64,000 nucleotides of DNA from Streptomyces griseoincarnatus (lineage in GTDB: Bacteria; Actinomycetota; Actinomycetes; Streptomycetales; Streptomycetaceae). Location: the NCBI GenBank assembly GCA_014649575.1, contig BMTH01000008.1, positions 248,001 through 312,000 of the forward strand, written 5' to 3'. The notes beneath the pieces were generated by a model. The model was not told the origin of the DNA. It saw only the letters and a list, made by a program, of their open reading frames with translations, and searched no databases. Position 1 is the first letter of the stretch, and each line of letters starts with the position of its first letter. Position numbers and translations under genes: made by a program. Below are positions 1 to 7,695 of this stretch, piece after piece.

Positions 1-54
1 GATGTCGGTGCCATCCGCCTGACAGTTGGGTGTCGACACCGGTAGCCCTGGGGC

Positions 55-1118
55 GTGAGGTACGCGCAGGGCGGCGGACTGACCGACGCCGAGAGAACTA
101 TGCGGGAGCGGTTGCGGCTCCAGGCCGTGGAGCGTTTCGAGAGCGGGCAGAAGAACGCGGAGGTTGCCGCTGCCCTGCGGATCAGTGTGCGGTCGGTTGA
201 GCGGTGGCGTCGGGCCTGCCGCGAGGGCGGTGAGGCCGGGGTTCTGTCGAAGGGGTCGCCGGGAAGACCTCGGCTCAACGAAGTCCAAGTTGCAAGGCTG
301 GAGCGCGAGTTGGAGCGTGGTCCGCTGGCTCACGGCTGGACGGACCAGCGGTGGACGCTGGCACGGATCAAGACGCTCATCGGCCGGCTGTTCCACGTCT
401 CCTACACGGTCGAGGGCACCTGGCGGCTGCTGAAGCGGCACGGCTGGAGCTGGCAGCAGCCCACTCGGCGGGCGATCTAGCGCGATGACGACGCGGTCGA
501 GGTATGGAAGAAGGAGACCTGGCCGCGGGTAAGAGCATCGCGGCGGGGCGCGGGGCCTGGATCGTCTTCGAAGACGAGGCCGGGCAGTCGATGACTCCGC
601 CGCGCGCCAGAACCTGGGGCCGGATCGGCCAGACCCCGGTCGTGAGGGTGAGGGGCCGCGGCTCCGGGCGGGTGTCGATGGCGGGCATGACCTGCTATAA
701 GCCGGGCGAGCGGTCCCGGCTGATCTACGCGATCCGCGAGTACCGCGGCCGCAAGGACGAACCGAAGGGCTTCGGCTGGCTCGACTTCCGCGACCTGATC
801 GTCCGCGCCCGCATCCAGCTCGGCGGCCCGATCGTCCTGGTCTGGGACAACGTCCGTCTGCACCTGACCGCCGGCATGCGTGCGTTCATCGAGAAGAACG
901 CCGAGTGGCTCACCGTGTTCCACCTGCCCACCTACGCCCCGGACCTCAACCCGCAGGAGGGCATCTGGTCACTGGTCAAACGCGAGATCGGCAACCTCGC
1001 CGCCGCGGACCTCACCCAGATCACCCGAGCCGTGAAACGTCGGCTCAAGAGGATCCAGTACCGTCCAGAACTCGTCGACGGCTGCCTCGCAACCACCGGC
1101 CTGACCCTGGAGGACTGA
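55..1118 (+). pseudogene. Decayed IS630-family transposase
   Basis: This is a transposase of the IS630/Tc1-mariner DDE superfamily. The first part, from GTG at 55, has a winged helix-turn-helix DNA-binding region (motifs AAALRISVRSVERW and HGWSWQQP). The second part carries the catalytic domain: FEDEAG with Asp at 573-575, VWDN with Asp at 846-848, and YAPDLNPQEG with Glu at 957-959, so all three acidic residues survive. Two lesions break the reading frame. An in-frame amber codon lies at 478-480, after which the original frame continues as RDDDAVEVWKKETWPRV. A one-base loss near 528-531 then moves the frame to the one holding the catalytic domain. With both a stop and a shift, programmed frameshifting is unlikely and I read it as a pseudogene. 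I could not identify terminal inverted repeats or a TA duplication; the right end may have merged into the SUKH-4 gene, whose stop lies 6 bp away. Confidence 0.85.
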
Positions 1119-1124
1119 CGTGAC

Positions 1125-1718
1125 TCATTCCTCCTCCCAGTTCGCGTAGTCGCCCATCGCCACGTCATCGCACAAGGTCTCCCACAACCCATTGTCTGCG
1201 AGTGCGGTGGCATCGAGAGCAGCGAGGAGCCGACGAAGCTCGTCCGCCACCTCCTGGAACCTGTCCTCCTCGTCTTCCTCGTAGAACGGGAACCGGGCGA
1301 TGATGCCCGCGACGCACCGGTGGAAGGCTCCAAGGTCCCTGTTCACATGCCAGGCGGTCGCGGATCCGATCTTGGGGATCTGCACGACACGACGCGAAGC
1401 CACGTCGACGCCGAGCCGACCGAACAGGCCGCTGGACCCAAAAACGACCAATCCGCTCTCACCGATCCCGTCCAGGAGCGTCGCCTCAGTCAGCGGTTGG
1501 TACTCATAACCGATCAGCCCTGCTGGGACGCCGACTTCCCGCAGATCGGCGGCGATCTCGGCAGGCACCCCTGGTGAGCAGCCGATACGGACCACGGCAT
1601 ACTGGGGCAACGGCAACGGCGGGAAGTCTCGGATCACGCGAGCATCATCCTCGTGCTCCGGCCACACGGGGAAGGCGCGAGCTGGCCCCTGCCACCCTGT
1701 GCCGGGGCCCGACATCAC
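1125..1718 (-). CDS. SUKH-4 family immunity-type protein
   Basis: The protein is 197 residues and matches the SUKH-4 pattern: a G-rich segment (VVFGSSGLFGRLGVD), then a strand-rich core (VVQIPKIGSATAWHVNRDL), then the helical tail AFHRCVAGII...ELRRLLAALDATAL...LWETLCDDVAMGDY. SUKH proteins are known mainly as immunity factors for polymorphic toxins and nuclease effectors, often found without their toxin. Here no toxin gene is adjacent. The start is GTG at 1718 or ATG at 1715. The gene is convergent with the IS630 relic, with only 6 bp between stops, so its last residues could have been altered by the insertion, although the tail looks natural. The actual partner toxin cannot be inferred. Confidence 0.7.
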   Translation of the reverse strand: MMSGPGTGWQGPARAFPVWPEHEDDARVIRDFPPLPLPQYAVVRIGCSPGVPAEIAADLREVGVPAGLIGYEYQPLTEATLLDGIGESGLVVFGSSGLFGRLGVDVASRRVVQIPKIGSATAWHVNRDLGAFHRCVAGIIARFPFYEEDEEDRFQEVADELRRLLAALDATALADNGLWETLCDDVAMGDYANWEEE

Positions 1719-1732
1719 TCAATCAAGTTCAG

Positions 1733-2035
1733 TACCTGGAGACCGGCGACCCCTCCCGGACGACCATCGGCACCGGCCCCGTCCGCGTCGATCCGGCGAC
1801 GGGCGAGTGTAAGATGCTCGACTCTCTCGAGGCCAGGGAACTGGATCTTCCCGAGGTCGATGAGCTTGCCCTTCCCGGTCCGGGTGGCTGGAGACTTGAG
1901 GCGTTCGAGATGAAGTTCGCCCCGCTCTACATCGAGGCCGCTCGCCGGCGCGGCTCGAAGCCGAAACCGAGCGGAACGACTGAGACCGGCAACAACGGCC
2001 GCGCTTCCCGTCCGATGATTGGTGCCCGCCGGTGA
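1733..2035 (+). pseudogene. Fragment of an uncharacterised protein, possibly Imm35/YrhB-like
   Basis: An open frame with coding-like codon use encodes YLETGDPSRTTIGTGPVRVD followed by PATGECKML, a Leu/Glu-rich stretch and a basic C-terminus ending at 2035. No convincing start with a ribosome site lies upstream; the frame runs back into DNA opposite the start of the SUKH-4 gene. The motif YLETGD...GTGPVRVDPATGE resembles the Y-L-E-T-G...GNxPxxVD...G pattern of Imm35/YrhB immunity proteins, but the resemblance is short and the remainder is not recognisable. I treat it as the 3' part of a broken gene. A short functional ORF from ATG 1814 cannot be excluded. Confidence 0.35.
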
Positions 2036-2610
2036 CAGGCAGGGGCACGTGGCTGCTGACGGGCATCCTCACCATGTGCGTCGCTCGGCGCACCACATGC
2101 CGCCCTCGCGACGGGCGGCAGCACTTCTGTAGATGCCGGGCGTCGGCCCGGTTCGCCGCCTGATCCGGCCAGTGGCCGACTCCGCGCTCCACTCGGGTCG
2201 GCCTCCGTTGGTCAGACTGCGGGATCGAGGTGGCCGGGGGCGGGAGGCAGGTATGGCAGCGACTGTGCCGGCGAACGCCGCCTCCAGCGCCACGGCCGGC
2301 GGCCGGCGACCGGCGACCGGCGAGCCACGGTGACGGGCACGGCGTCCTGGGCCGGGACCGTGCCCGCCCGGAGAGCTCCCAAGCGGGCACGGTGCTCAGC
2401 CGCCGGCGGTGCCGTGCGGGGTGCGAGTGCTGGGCGGGAGGGTGGTGCCGGTGTGGGTGGCCGGCCCGGACACCGATGGACCCACGCCCAGGGGCCCGCC
2501 GCAGCCGGAACCGGGCGGACCGAGGGCGGCCGTGCCGGCGGATGCGGCAGCTGTGCGGGAGGCCGCGGCCGCGGTGTTGTCGCTCCGGCCCTGACCCGGC
2601 GCCGTGGCGC
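2036..2610. other. Intergenic region without recognised gene
   Basis: About 575 bp separate the 1733-2035 fragment from the end of the alpha-galactosidase gene. Open frames exist on both strands but their protein sequences are Arg/Ala/Gly-rich, as expected of non-coding high-GC DNA. The only structure I note is three tandem copies of CCGGCGA at 2303-2323. Confidence 0.5.
2303..2323. repeat. 3 x 7-bp tandem repeat (CCGGCGA)
   Basis: Three exact head-to-tail copies of CCGGCGA lie in non-coding DNA downstream of the alpha-galactosidase gene. Probably a slippage microsatellite; no function is evident. Confidence 0.7.
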
Positions 2611-4257
2611 TCACACGCGGGTCCACCTCTGATTCGCCTGGCCGTTGCAGGTCCACAGCACCAGCGGGGTTCCGTTGGCGGTGCCGGCCCCGTTGGCGTC
2701 GAGACACAGCCCGGAGTGGACGTTGCGGATCGAGCCGTCGGAACCGACGGTCCACTTCTGGTTGTTCTGGCCGTTGCAGGGCCAGGTGATGACACGGGTG
2801 CCGTTGGCGGTGCCCTGGTCGTAGGCGTCCAGGCACTTGTCGCCGTAGACGCGGATCTCGCCGCCCGCCCATGAGGTCCACAGCTGGTTGGCAGCCGTGT
2901 GGCAGTCCCAGAGCAGAGTCGCGGCACCGGCGGCCGTGGACGCCTGGTCCACGTCCACGCAGCGGCCGGAGGCGCTGCCCCGCAGGCGCGAGGTGGTGGC
3001 GGCCAGCGGGCTGCCGCCGCTCACCCGGTACACGGCGACGCCGTGCGCGGGGACGCTCGCCGAGATCTGCCCGGACGTGCCCGACGTGCCACCGGTCCAC
3101 AGGTCGGTGAGGGTGAACGGCCCTCCGCCCAGACCGATCTGGGCGGCCGTCGTGGTGACCGTCGCCGCACTCCCGCCCCGGTTGAACAGCCCCACCGCGA
3201 CCGAACCGTCCGCCAGGGGCTTGGCGAACACCTCGGTGTTCCCGTCGTCGCGCACCCTGCGTCCGCCCGCGCCGAGTGGGTCCTGGTTCACCGCCAGCAG
3301 GCGCGGGTTGCGCAGGATCGCGCTGACGTCGGCGGACATCGTGCGGATGTCGTTGCCGGCCATCAGCGGGGCGCTCATCAGCGCCCACAGGGCGAAGTGG
3401 GAGCGGGACTCGGTCAGCGAGAGGCCGGGGCGGCCGACGACCAGCATGTCGGGGTCGTTCCAGTGCCCCGGACCGGACTGTGCGGCCAGCGGAGCATTGA
3501 CGTCCAGGACGTTGCCGACGCCCATCGGGTAGCTGTTGGTGTTGCCGTTCTGCCAGATGTCGAGCAGGTCCTCGGTCGTCCGCCACAGGTCGGCGACCTC
3601 GCCCCAGTTGTACGTGGACCCGGTGATGGCGTGGAAGCTGTTGGGGTTGATGCTGTAGACGATCGGCCGGCCGGTGGCACGGAGGGCATCACGCATCAGC
3701 GTGAAGCGCGCGACCTGCTCGTCACGCGTGCCGCTCGAGGAACACCAGTCGTACTTGAGGTAGTCGACCCCCCACGAGGCGAACGTGCGGGCGTCCTGGA
3801 CCTCGTGGCCCCTGCTGCCCGTGGAGCCGGGATAAGTGCCCACCGTCTGCGCGCAGGTGCGCTCGCCCGGCACCTGGTAGATGCCGAACTTCAGGCCCTT
3901 GCTGTGGATGTAGTCCCCGAGGGCCTTCATCCCGCTCGGGAACTTCGTCGGGTTGGCTTGCAGGTTGCCCTGCGCGTCGCGCTGCGGGTCGAACCAGCAG
4001 TCGTCGACCACCACGTACCGGTAGCCGGCGTCCCGCATGCCCGAGGACACCATGGCGTCGGCGGCCTGGCGGACCTGGGCCTCGGTGATCCCGCACCCGA
4101 AGCTGTTCCAGCTGTTCCACCCCAGCGGCGGGGTGAGCGCCGGACTGCCCGGCGCGGCCGTGGCGGTGGACTGGGCCGAGGCCGTCACGGACGCGGTCAC
4201 CGTCAGCGCGGCGGCCGTGAGGAGGCGGAACAGTCGTCCGCGTAATCGTCTGGGCAC
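2611..4257 (-). CDS. Secreted GH27 alpha-galactosidase with C-terminal ricin-B (CBM13) domain
   Basis: The enzyme should hydrolyse terminal alpha-galactosyl units of galactomannans or raffinose-type sugars outside the cell. Starting at GTG 4257, with AAGGAG five bases upstream, it has a Sec signal peptide (RRLRGRLF, hydrophobic LLTAAALTV, then ASAQSTATAA). The GH27 barrel starts at PPLGWNSWNSFG; the nucleophile is Asp170 in YLKYDWC and the expected acid/base is Asp223 in EVADLW; HWNDPDML is also conserved. After a beta-sandwich domain, a ricin-type lectin domain carries three Q-x-W repeats (NQLWTSW, NQKWTVG, NQRWTRV). Length is 548 residues. Codon 5 is TTA, the rare leucine codon read by bldA tRNA in Streptomyces, so expression may depend on development. 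Longer in-frame upstream starts would put a non-signal sequence before the signal peptide and are rejected. It is divergent from a GH43 gene. Confidence 0.93.
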   Translation of the reverse strand: MPRRLRGRLFRLLTAAALTVTASVTASAQSTATAAPGSPALTPPLGWNSWNSFGCGITEAQVRQAADAMVSSGMRDAGYRYVVVDDCWFDPQRDAQGNLQANPTKFPSGMKALGDYIHSKGLKFGIYQVPGERTCAQTVGTYPGSTGSRGHEVQDARTFASWGVDYLKYDWCSSSGTRDEQVARFTLMRDALRATGRPIVYSINPNSFHAITGSTYNWGEVADLWRTTEDLLDIWQNGNTNSYPMGVGNVLDVNAPLAAQSGPGHWNDPDMLVVGRPGLSLTESRSHFALWALMSAPLMAGNDIRTMSADVSAILRNPRLLAVNQDPLGAGGRRVRDDGNTEVFAKPLADGSVAVGLFNRGGSAATVTTTAAQIGLGGGPFTLTDLWTGGTSGTSGQISASVPAHGVAVYRVSGGSPLAATTSRLRGSASGRCVDVDQASTAAGAATLLWDCHTAANQLWTSWAGGEIRVYGDKCLDAYDQGTANGTRVITWPCNGQNNQKWTVGSDGSIRNVHSGLCLDANGAGTANGTPLVLWTCNGQANQRWTRV

Positions 4258-4292
4258 CAGGACTCCTTCGACGGGAGGGGGAAGGAATGGTT

Positions 4293-4302
4293 CGAAATTT
4301 CG
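4293..4302. promoter_or_regulatory. Palindrome CGAAATTTCG (putative operator)
   Basis: A perfect 10-bp palindrome lies 36 bp upstream of the alpha-galactosidase start, with a degenerate relative (CGGAACTTTCGG, 4312-4323) next to it. It has the CGAA-n-TTCG half-site arrangement reported for repressors of Streptomyces xylan and arabinan genes such as BxlR. The binding protein is not known from this window. Confidence 0.5.
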
Positions 4303-4400
4303 ATCGCCGTTCGGAACTTTCGGACGCTCCACGGATACTAGAGAGACGGCCGCGACTGTCAACACCTCCCTGGGAAGCAGGAGGTGCCGCCTCTGCACCA

Positions 4401-4425
4401 GCCGCTTCGAACTTTTCGAAGCGGC
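4401..4425. promoter_or_regulatory. 25-bp perfect inverted repeat in divergent GH27/GH43 promoter
   Basis: Arms GCCGCTTCGAA (4401-4411) and TTCGAAGCGGC (4415-4425) are exact complements around the triplet CTT. The core again contains CGAA/TTCG half-sites. Its position in the middle of the 303-bp divergent spacer fits a shared operator for both glycosidase genes. Confidence 0.6.
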
Positions 4426-4501
4426 GCACGACTCGTGCGAGAAGGGTTGACGGTGCGGGTCACCCTCCTATCATCCAGAACGCTCGACACCTCGCACCAC
4501 G

Positions 4502-4515
4502 TTCGATATATCGAA
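4502..4515. promoter_or_regulatory. Palindrome TTCGATATATCGAA upstream of GH43
   Basis: A perfect 14-bp, AT-centred palindrome ends 45 bp before the GH43 start codon. It shares TTCGA half-sites with the other two palindromes in the same spacer and could be an operator overlapping the promoter. Confidence 0.5.
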
Positions 4516-4560
4516 TACGTCAGGGCCACTCCGACCGATGAACTCGAGGTGAACACGTCC

Positions 4561-6171
4561 ATGGACCTGTCATGGTCACATCACGCTCTTACCCGACGCC
4601 GCACGCTCGCGGCCGCCACCGGCCTGGCCGCCGGCGCCCTCCTCCCCACCGGGCCGGCCTTCGCGGCCGCGGCGCAGTACACGAACCCGGTGATCTGGCA
4701 GGACTTCGCGGACATCGACGTCATGCGCGTCGGCGACACCTACTACGCCTCGGCCTCGACGATGCACTACTCGCCGGGCGCGCCCGTTCTGCGGTCGTAC
4801 GACCTGGTGAACTGGGAGATCGCCGGCCACGCGGTACCCGCCCTCGACTTCGGCGCCAAGTACGACCTGAACGGCGCCCGTGGCTACGTCAGGGGAATCT
4901 GGGCATCGTCACTGGCCTACCGGCCCAGCAACAGGACCTTCTACTGGCTCGGCCAGATCGACTTCGCCCGGACGTACCTCTACACCGCCACCGCGGTGGA
5001 GGGGCCGTGGAGCAGGCTGACGACGATCAGCACCCCCTACTACGACGCCGGCCTGCTGGTCGACACCGACGACACCCTCTACGTGGCGTACGGCAACACC
5101 ACCATCAGCGTGGCCCAGCTCTCGCCCGACGGCCGCACCCAGGTCCGCACGCAGGAGGTGTTCAGGACACCGTCCAGCGTCGGCACCTTGGAAGGCGCCC
5201 GCTTCTACAAGATGCACGGGCAGTACTACATCTTCCTGACCCGCCCCGCGAACGGTCAGTACATCCTCAAGTCCTCGAGCGGCCCCTTCGGCCCGTACAC
5301 GATGCGGCAGGTCCTCCTCGACCTGCGCGGACCGATCCCCGGCGGCGGCGTCCCCCACCAGGGCGGGCTGGTGCGGACGCAGAGCGGCGCCTGGTACTAC
5401 ATGGCCTTCGTCGACGCCTACCCCGGCGGCCGCATGCCCGCCCTGGCGCCGGTCACCTGGACCGCGGACGGCTGGCCCGTCGTACAGCTCGTCGACGGCG
5501 CGTGGGGCACCACGTATCCGATTCCGGCCGTGCCCGCTCCGCCCCGTCAGGTCGCCCCCATGACCGGCGTCGACACCTTCGACGGTACGAGCCTGAAACC
5601 GCGATGGGAGTGGAATCACAACCCCGACAACACCAGGTGGTCGGTCGGCGACGGCCTGACGCTGCGAACCGCGACCGTCACCCACGACCTCTACTGGGCC
5701 CGCAACACCCTCACGCACCGCATCCAGGGCCCCACCTCCACCGCCACGGTCCAGCTCGACCACTCCGCGATGCGGGACGGCGACCGGGCCGGGCTCGCGC
5801 TGCTGCGTGACTCCTCCGCCTGGATCGGCCTCAAGCGCGACGGCGGTGCGACACGGGTGGTGACGGTCACCGGGCTGACCATGGACGGCAACTGGAACAC
5901 CACCGGCACCGGCACCGAGGTCGCGAGCGCGCCCGTCTCCGGCGGCCGCGTCTGGCTGCGCGCGAACGCGGACATCCGTCCCGGCGCACCGCGCCCCGGG
6001 ACCTTCTCGTACAGCACCGACGGCATCACGTTCACCCGTCTCGGACCCGCCTTCTCCATGGGCAACGACTGGCGGTTCTTCATGGGCTACCGCTTCGCCC
6101 TCTTCAACCACGCCACTCAGGCCCTCGGCGGCGCGGTCCGCGTCACGCGGTTCGAGGTGTCCACGCCCTGA
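4561..6171 (+). CDS. Secreted GH43 family glycosidase (arabinan/xylan type)
   Basis: This is an exported enzyme of 536 residues. The twin-arginine signal is visible near the N-terminus (TRRRTLAAATGLAAGALL). The five-bladed propeller of GH43 follows: Asp51 in FADIDVMRVGD is the expected general base, Asp162 in YYDAGLLVDTD the pKa modulator, and Glu211 in GTLEGARFYK the acid. From about residue 340 (VDTFDGTSLKPRWEW) a C-terminal concanavalin-A-like sandwich of the beta-xylosidase type follows. Family members act as beta-xylosidases, arabinofuranosidases or arabinanases; the sequence alone does not settle the substrate. ATG 4561 has GAGG 11 bases upstream; an in-frame GTG at 4549 is an alternative. 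It is divergent from the GH27 gene with palindromes between them. Confidence 0.9.
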   Translation: MDLSWSHHALTRRRTLAAATGLAAGALLPTGPAFAAAAQYTNPVIWQDFADIDVMRVGDTYYASASTMHYSPGAPVLRSYDLVNWEIAGHAVPALDFGAKYDLNGARGYVRGIWASSLAYRPSNRTFYWLGQIDFARTYLYTATAVEGPWSRLTTISTPYYDAGLLVDTDDTLYVAYGNTTISVAQLSPDGRTQVRTQEVFRTPSSVGTLEGARFYKMHGQYYIFLTRPANGQYILKSSSGPFGPYTMRQVLLDLRGPIPGGGVPHQGGLVRTQSGAWYYMAFVDAYPGGRMPALAPVTWTADGWPVVQLVDGAWGTTYPIPAVPAPPRQVAPMTGVDTFDGTSLKPRWEWNHNPDNTRWSVGDGLTLRTATVTHDLYWARNTLTHRIQGPTSTATVQLDHSAMRDGDRAGLALLRDSSAWIGLKRDGGATRVVTVTGLTMDGNWNTTGTGTEVASAPVSGGRVWLRANADIRPGAPRPGTFSYSTDGITFTRLGPAFSMGNDWRFFMGYRFALFNHATQALGGAVRVTRFEVSTP

Positions 6172-6475
6172 ACCGATCCGTCGACCGCACCGCCCGGCGC
6201 TCGCCCCGACCAGGAGAACCATGAGCCCGCCGGAACGGCTCGGTCTTCGCCGGGCATCCGTCCCCGAGCGCGCCGCCCGCGACCGTCCTGATGACCCGGC
6301 ACCGCGACCGGAGCCGGCGGACGGAGGGGCAGGCCGCGCCCGTACCCGAGCCGTCGGGCCCAACGGCGGTCGCCGCTTCCGCTGCTGGACCCCGACCGGC
6401 TCCCCGGACGCCCGTAGCCGCGTCCAGGAGCGACTCGTCCGGACCCGGGGGCCCGCCCTTCCGGACGGTGTGGAG
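6172..6475. other. Intergenic region; possible gene relic with good ribosome site
   Basis: This 304-bp gap lies between the convergent GH43 and lacI genes. At 6221 an ATG follows an AGGAG site, but the frame reads into Arg/Pro-rich sequence and overlaps the lacI gene antisense, so I do not call it. It could be the start of a deleted third glycosidase gene. The right end carries a hairpin described separately. Confidence 0.4.
6437..6466 (-). terminator. Hairpin downstream of the lacI-type gene
   Basis: GTCCGGA (6437-6443) pairs exactly with TCCGGAC (6460-6466) around a GC-rich loop, starting 10 bp beyond the lacI-type stop codon. There is no T-tract, as is common in Streptomyces terminators. 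Confidence 0.4.
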
Positions 6476-7489
6476 TCAGGCGCTGGCCCGGACGGCCAGG
6501 CGAGTGGGGAGGACCAGCGGGGTGGGGTCCTGCCCGTTGACGAGCGCGACGAGCATCCGCGCCATCTCCCGTCCGAGGGCCTCCACAGGCTGATGGACGG
6601 TGGTGAGCGGCGGATCGGCGATCTGGGCGGCCATCAGGTCGTCGAAGCCGACCACGGCGACGTCGGCGGGGACCCGTCGGCCGGCCTGCCGCACGGTGCG
6701 CAGCGCTCCCGCCGCCATGTTGTCGTTGGCTGCGAACACTCCGTCCACGTCCGGGTGTCCGGCCAGCAGCGCGGCCATGGCGGCGGCTCCGCTGCGCTCC
6801 GTGAAGTCCCCCTCCAGCGGCGGGTACGGATCGAGACCGGCGCCCAGCATGGCGTCCCGGTAGCCGCGGTACCGTGCGCGCCCGGCCTCGGTGTCCAGAC
6901 GCCCGCAGATCACGGCCACGCGCCTCCGGCCGAGGGAGATCAGATGCTCGGTCGCCTCGCGCGCTCCGCCGACGTTGTCCACGTCCACGTACCACCGGGG
7001 GGCCGAACCGACCGGGCGCCCGCCGAACACGACGGGCATCTGCACCTCGTCGGCCATCCGGGTCAGCGGATCGTCCTCGCGCAGCGCCATCAGCATCACA
7101 CCGTCCGCGCCCCTGGACCGCATGAGCTCCTCGACCCGCTTGCGGCCCCGGTCGGAAGCGGCCAGGCACAGCATCAGATGCAGGTCGGCCTCGTCCAGGG
7201 CGGCCGACGCCCCCACGATCACCCGGGCGAAGAACGGATCGGCGAAGATCGACGGATCCTCTCCCGAGACGACCAGGGCGGCCGCTCCCGTCTGGCGGGT
7301 GGCCAGCGCGCGGGCGGTCGGATTGGGTACGTAGCCGAGTTGCCGCACGGCCCGTTCGACAGCCTCGCGCTTGGCGCGGCTGACGTGCGGGGCGTTGTTG
7401 AGGGCGCGGGAGGCCACGGAGCGGGAAACGCCGGCGCGTTCGGCCACCTCGTCGAGCGTCGGATGCCGACGCGGCACTGCTTCTGCCAT
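6476..7489 (-). CDS. LacI-family transcriptional repressor of the adjacent cellulase
   Basis: A 337-residue LacI/GalR regulator. The N-terminal helix-turn-helix is PTLDEVAERAGVSRSVASRALN, split here as PTLDEVAERAGVSRSV and ASRALN, followed by the hinge LGYVPNPTARALATR. The rest is a periplasmic-binding-protein-like sensor domain (GAAALVVSGED, GADGVMLMALRED, VFGGRPVG, GVFAANDNMAAGAL, VGFDDLMAAQIADPPLTTV). The expected ligand is a cello- or other oligosaccharide, inferred from the neighbouring GH6 cellulase and from CebR-type boxes in the promoter. One such box lies 47 bp from its own start, suggesting autoregulation. The start is taken as ATG 7489; an in-frame GTG at 7507 adds six residues. 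It is not embedded with cebEFG transporter genes, so it may be a CebR paralogue, not CebR itself. Confidence 0.88.
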   Translation of the reverse strand: MAEAVPRRHPTLDEVAERAGVSRSVASRALNNAPHVSRAKREAVERAVRQLGYVPNPTARALATRQTGAAALVVSGEDPSIFADPFFARVIVGASAALDEADLHLMLCLAASDRGRKRVEELMRSRGADGVMLMALREDDPLTRMADEVQMPVVFGGRPVGSAPRWYVDVDNVGGAREATEHLISLGRRRVAVICGRLDTEAGRARYRGYRDAMLGAGLDPYPPLEGDFTERSGAAAMAALLAGHPDVDGVFAANDNMAAGALRTVRQAGRRVPADVAVVGFDDLMAAQIADPPLTTVHQPVEALGREMARMLVALVNGQDPTPLVLPTRLAVRASA

Positions 7490-7535
7490 GGCTCGTGAGT
7501 CTTTCACAGGCGGGGGCGCTCACGGACGCGCGAGA

Positions 7536-7549
7536 TGGGACCGCTTCCA
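7536..7549. promoter_or_regulatory. CebR-like box TGGGACCGCTTCCA (lacI side)
   Basis: An imperfect copy of the CebR palindrome TGGGAGCGCTCCCA, located in the promoter region of the lacI-type gene. Confidence 0.6.
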
Positions 7550-7634
7550 GTTCAGCTGCCTACAGAACCGATCTTCCCTCGCCAAGTCGAATGCTGCGCC
7601 GACTATTGACAGCCCATCAGCCCGCCCACACGAT

Positions 7635-7648
7635 TGGGACCGCTTCCA
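7635..7648. promoter_or_regulatory. CebR-like box TGGGACCGCTTCCA (cellulase side)
   Basis: Identical in sequence to the box at 7536-7549 and separated by a single base from the perfect box at 7650-7663, which suggests paired dimer binding upstream of the GH6 gene. Confidence 0.65.
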
Positions 7649-7649
7649 G

Positions 7650-7663
7650 TGGGAGCGCTCCCA
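7650..7663. promoter_or_regulatory. Perfect CebR box TGGGAGCGCTCCCA
   Basis: An exact match to the 14-bp palindrome established for the cellobiose-responsive repressor CebR in Streptomyces. It ends 32 bp before the GH6 start codon, where a bound repressor would block transcription. Confidence 0.85.
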
Positions 7664-7695
7664 AAGCGCCACTCCTCTGAAATCGAGGTACTGTC

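Noticed and set aside
478-531. Programmed frameshift in the IS630 transposase
   Set aside because: An in-frame amber codon precedes the shift by about 50 bases and no slippery heptamer is visible, so two independent lesions are more likely.
2396-3586. Long open frame antisense/out of frame to the alpha-galactosidase gene
   Set aside because: Arg/Pro/His-rich composition and overlap with a clear GH27 frame; a high-GC shadow frame.
4909-6363. 484-codon open frame opposite the GH43 gene
   Set aside because: No domain; follows from GC-rich codon structure of the sense gene.
6221-7498. Open frame from ATG 6221 with AGGAG ribosome site
   Set aside because: It runs antisense through the lacI-type gene and has no recognisable protein sequence beyond its start; the ribosome site is noted as a possible gene relic only.
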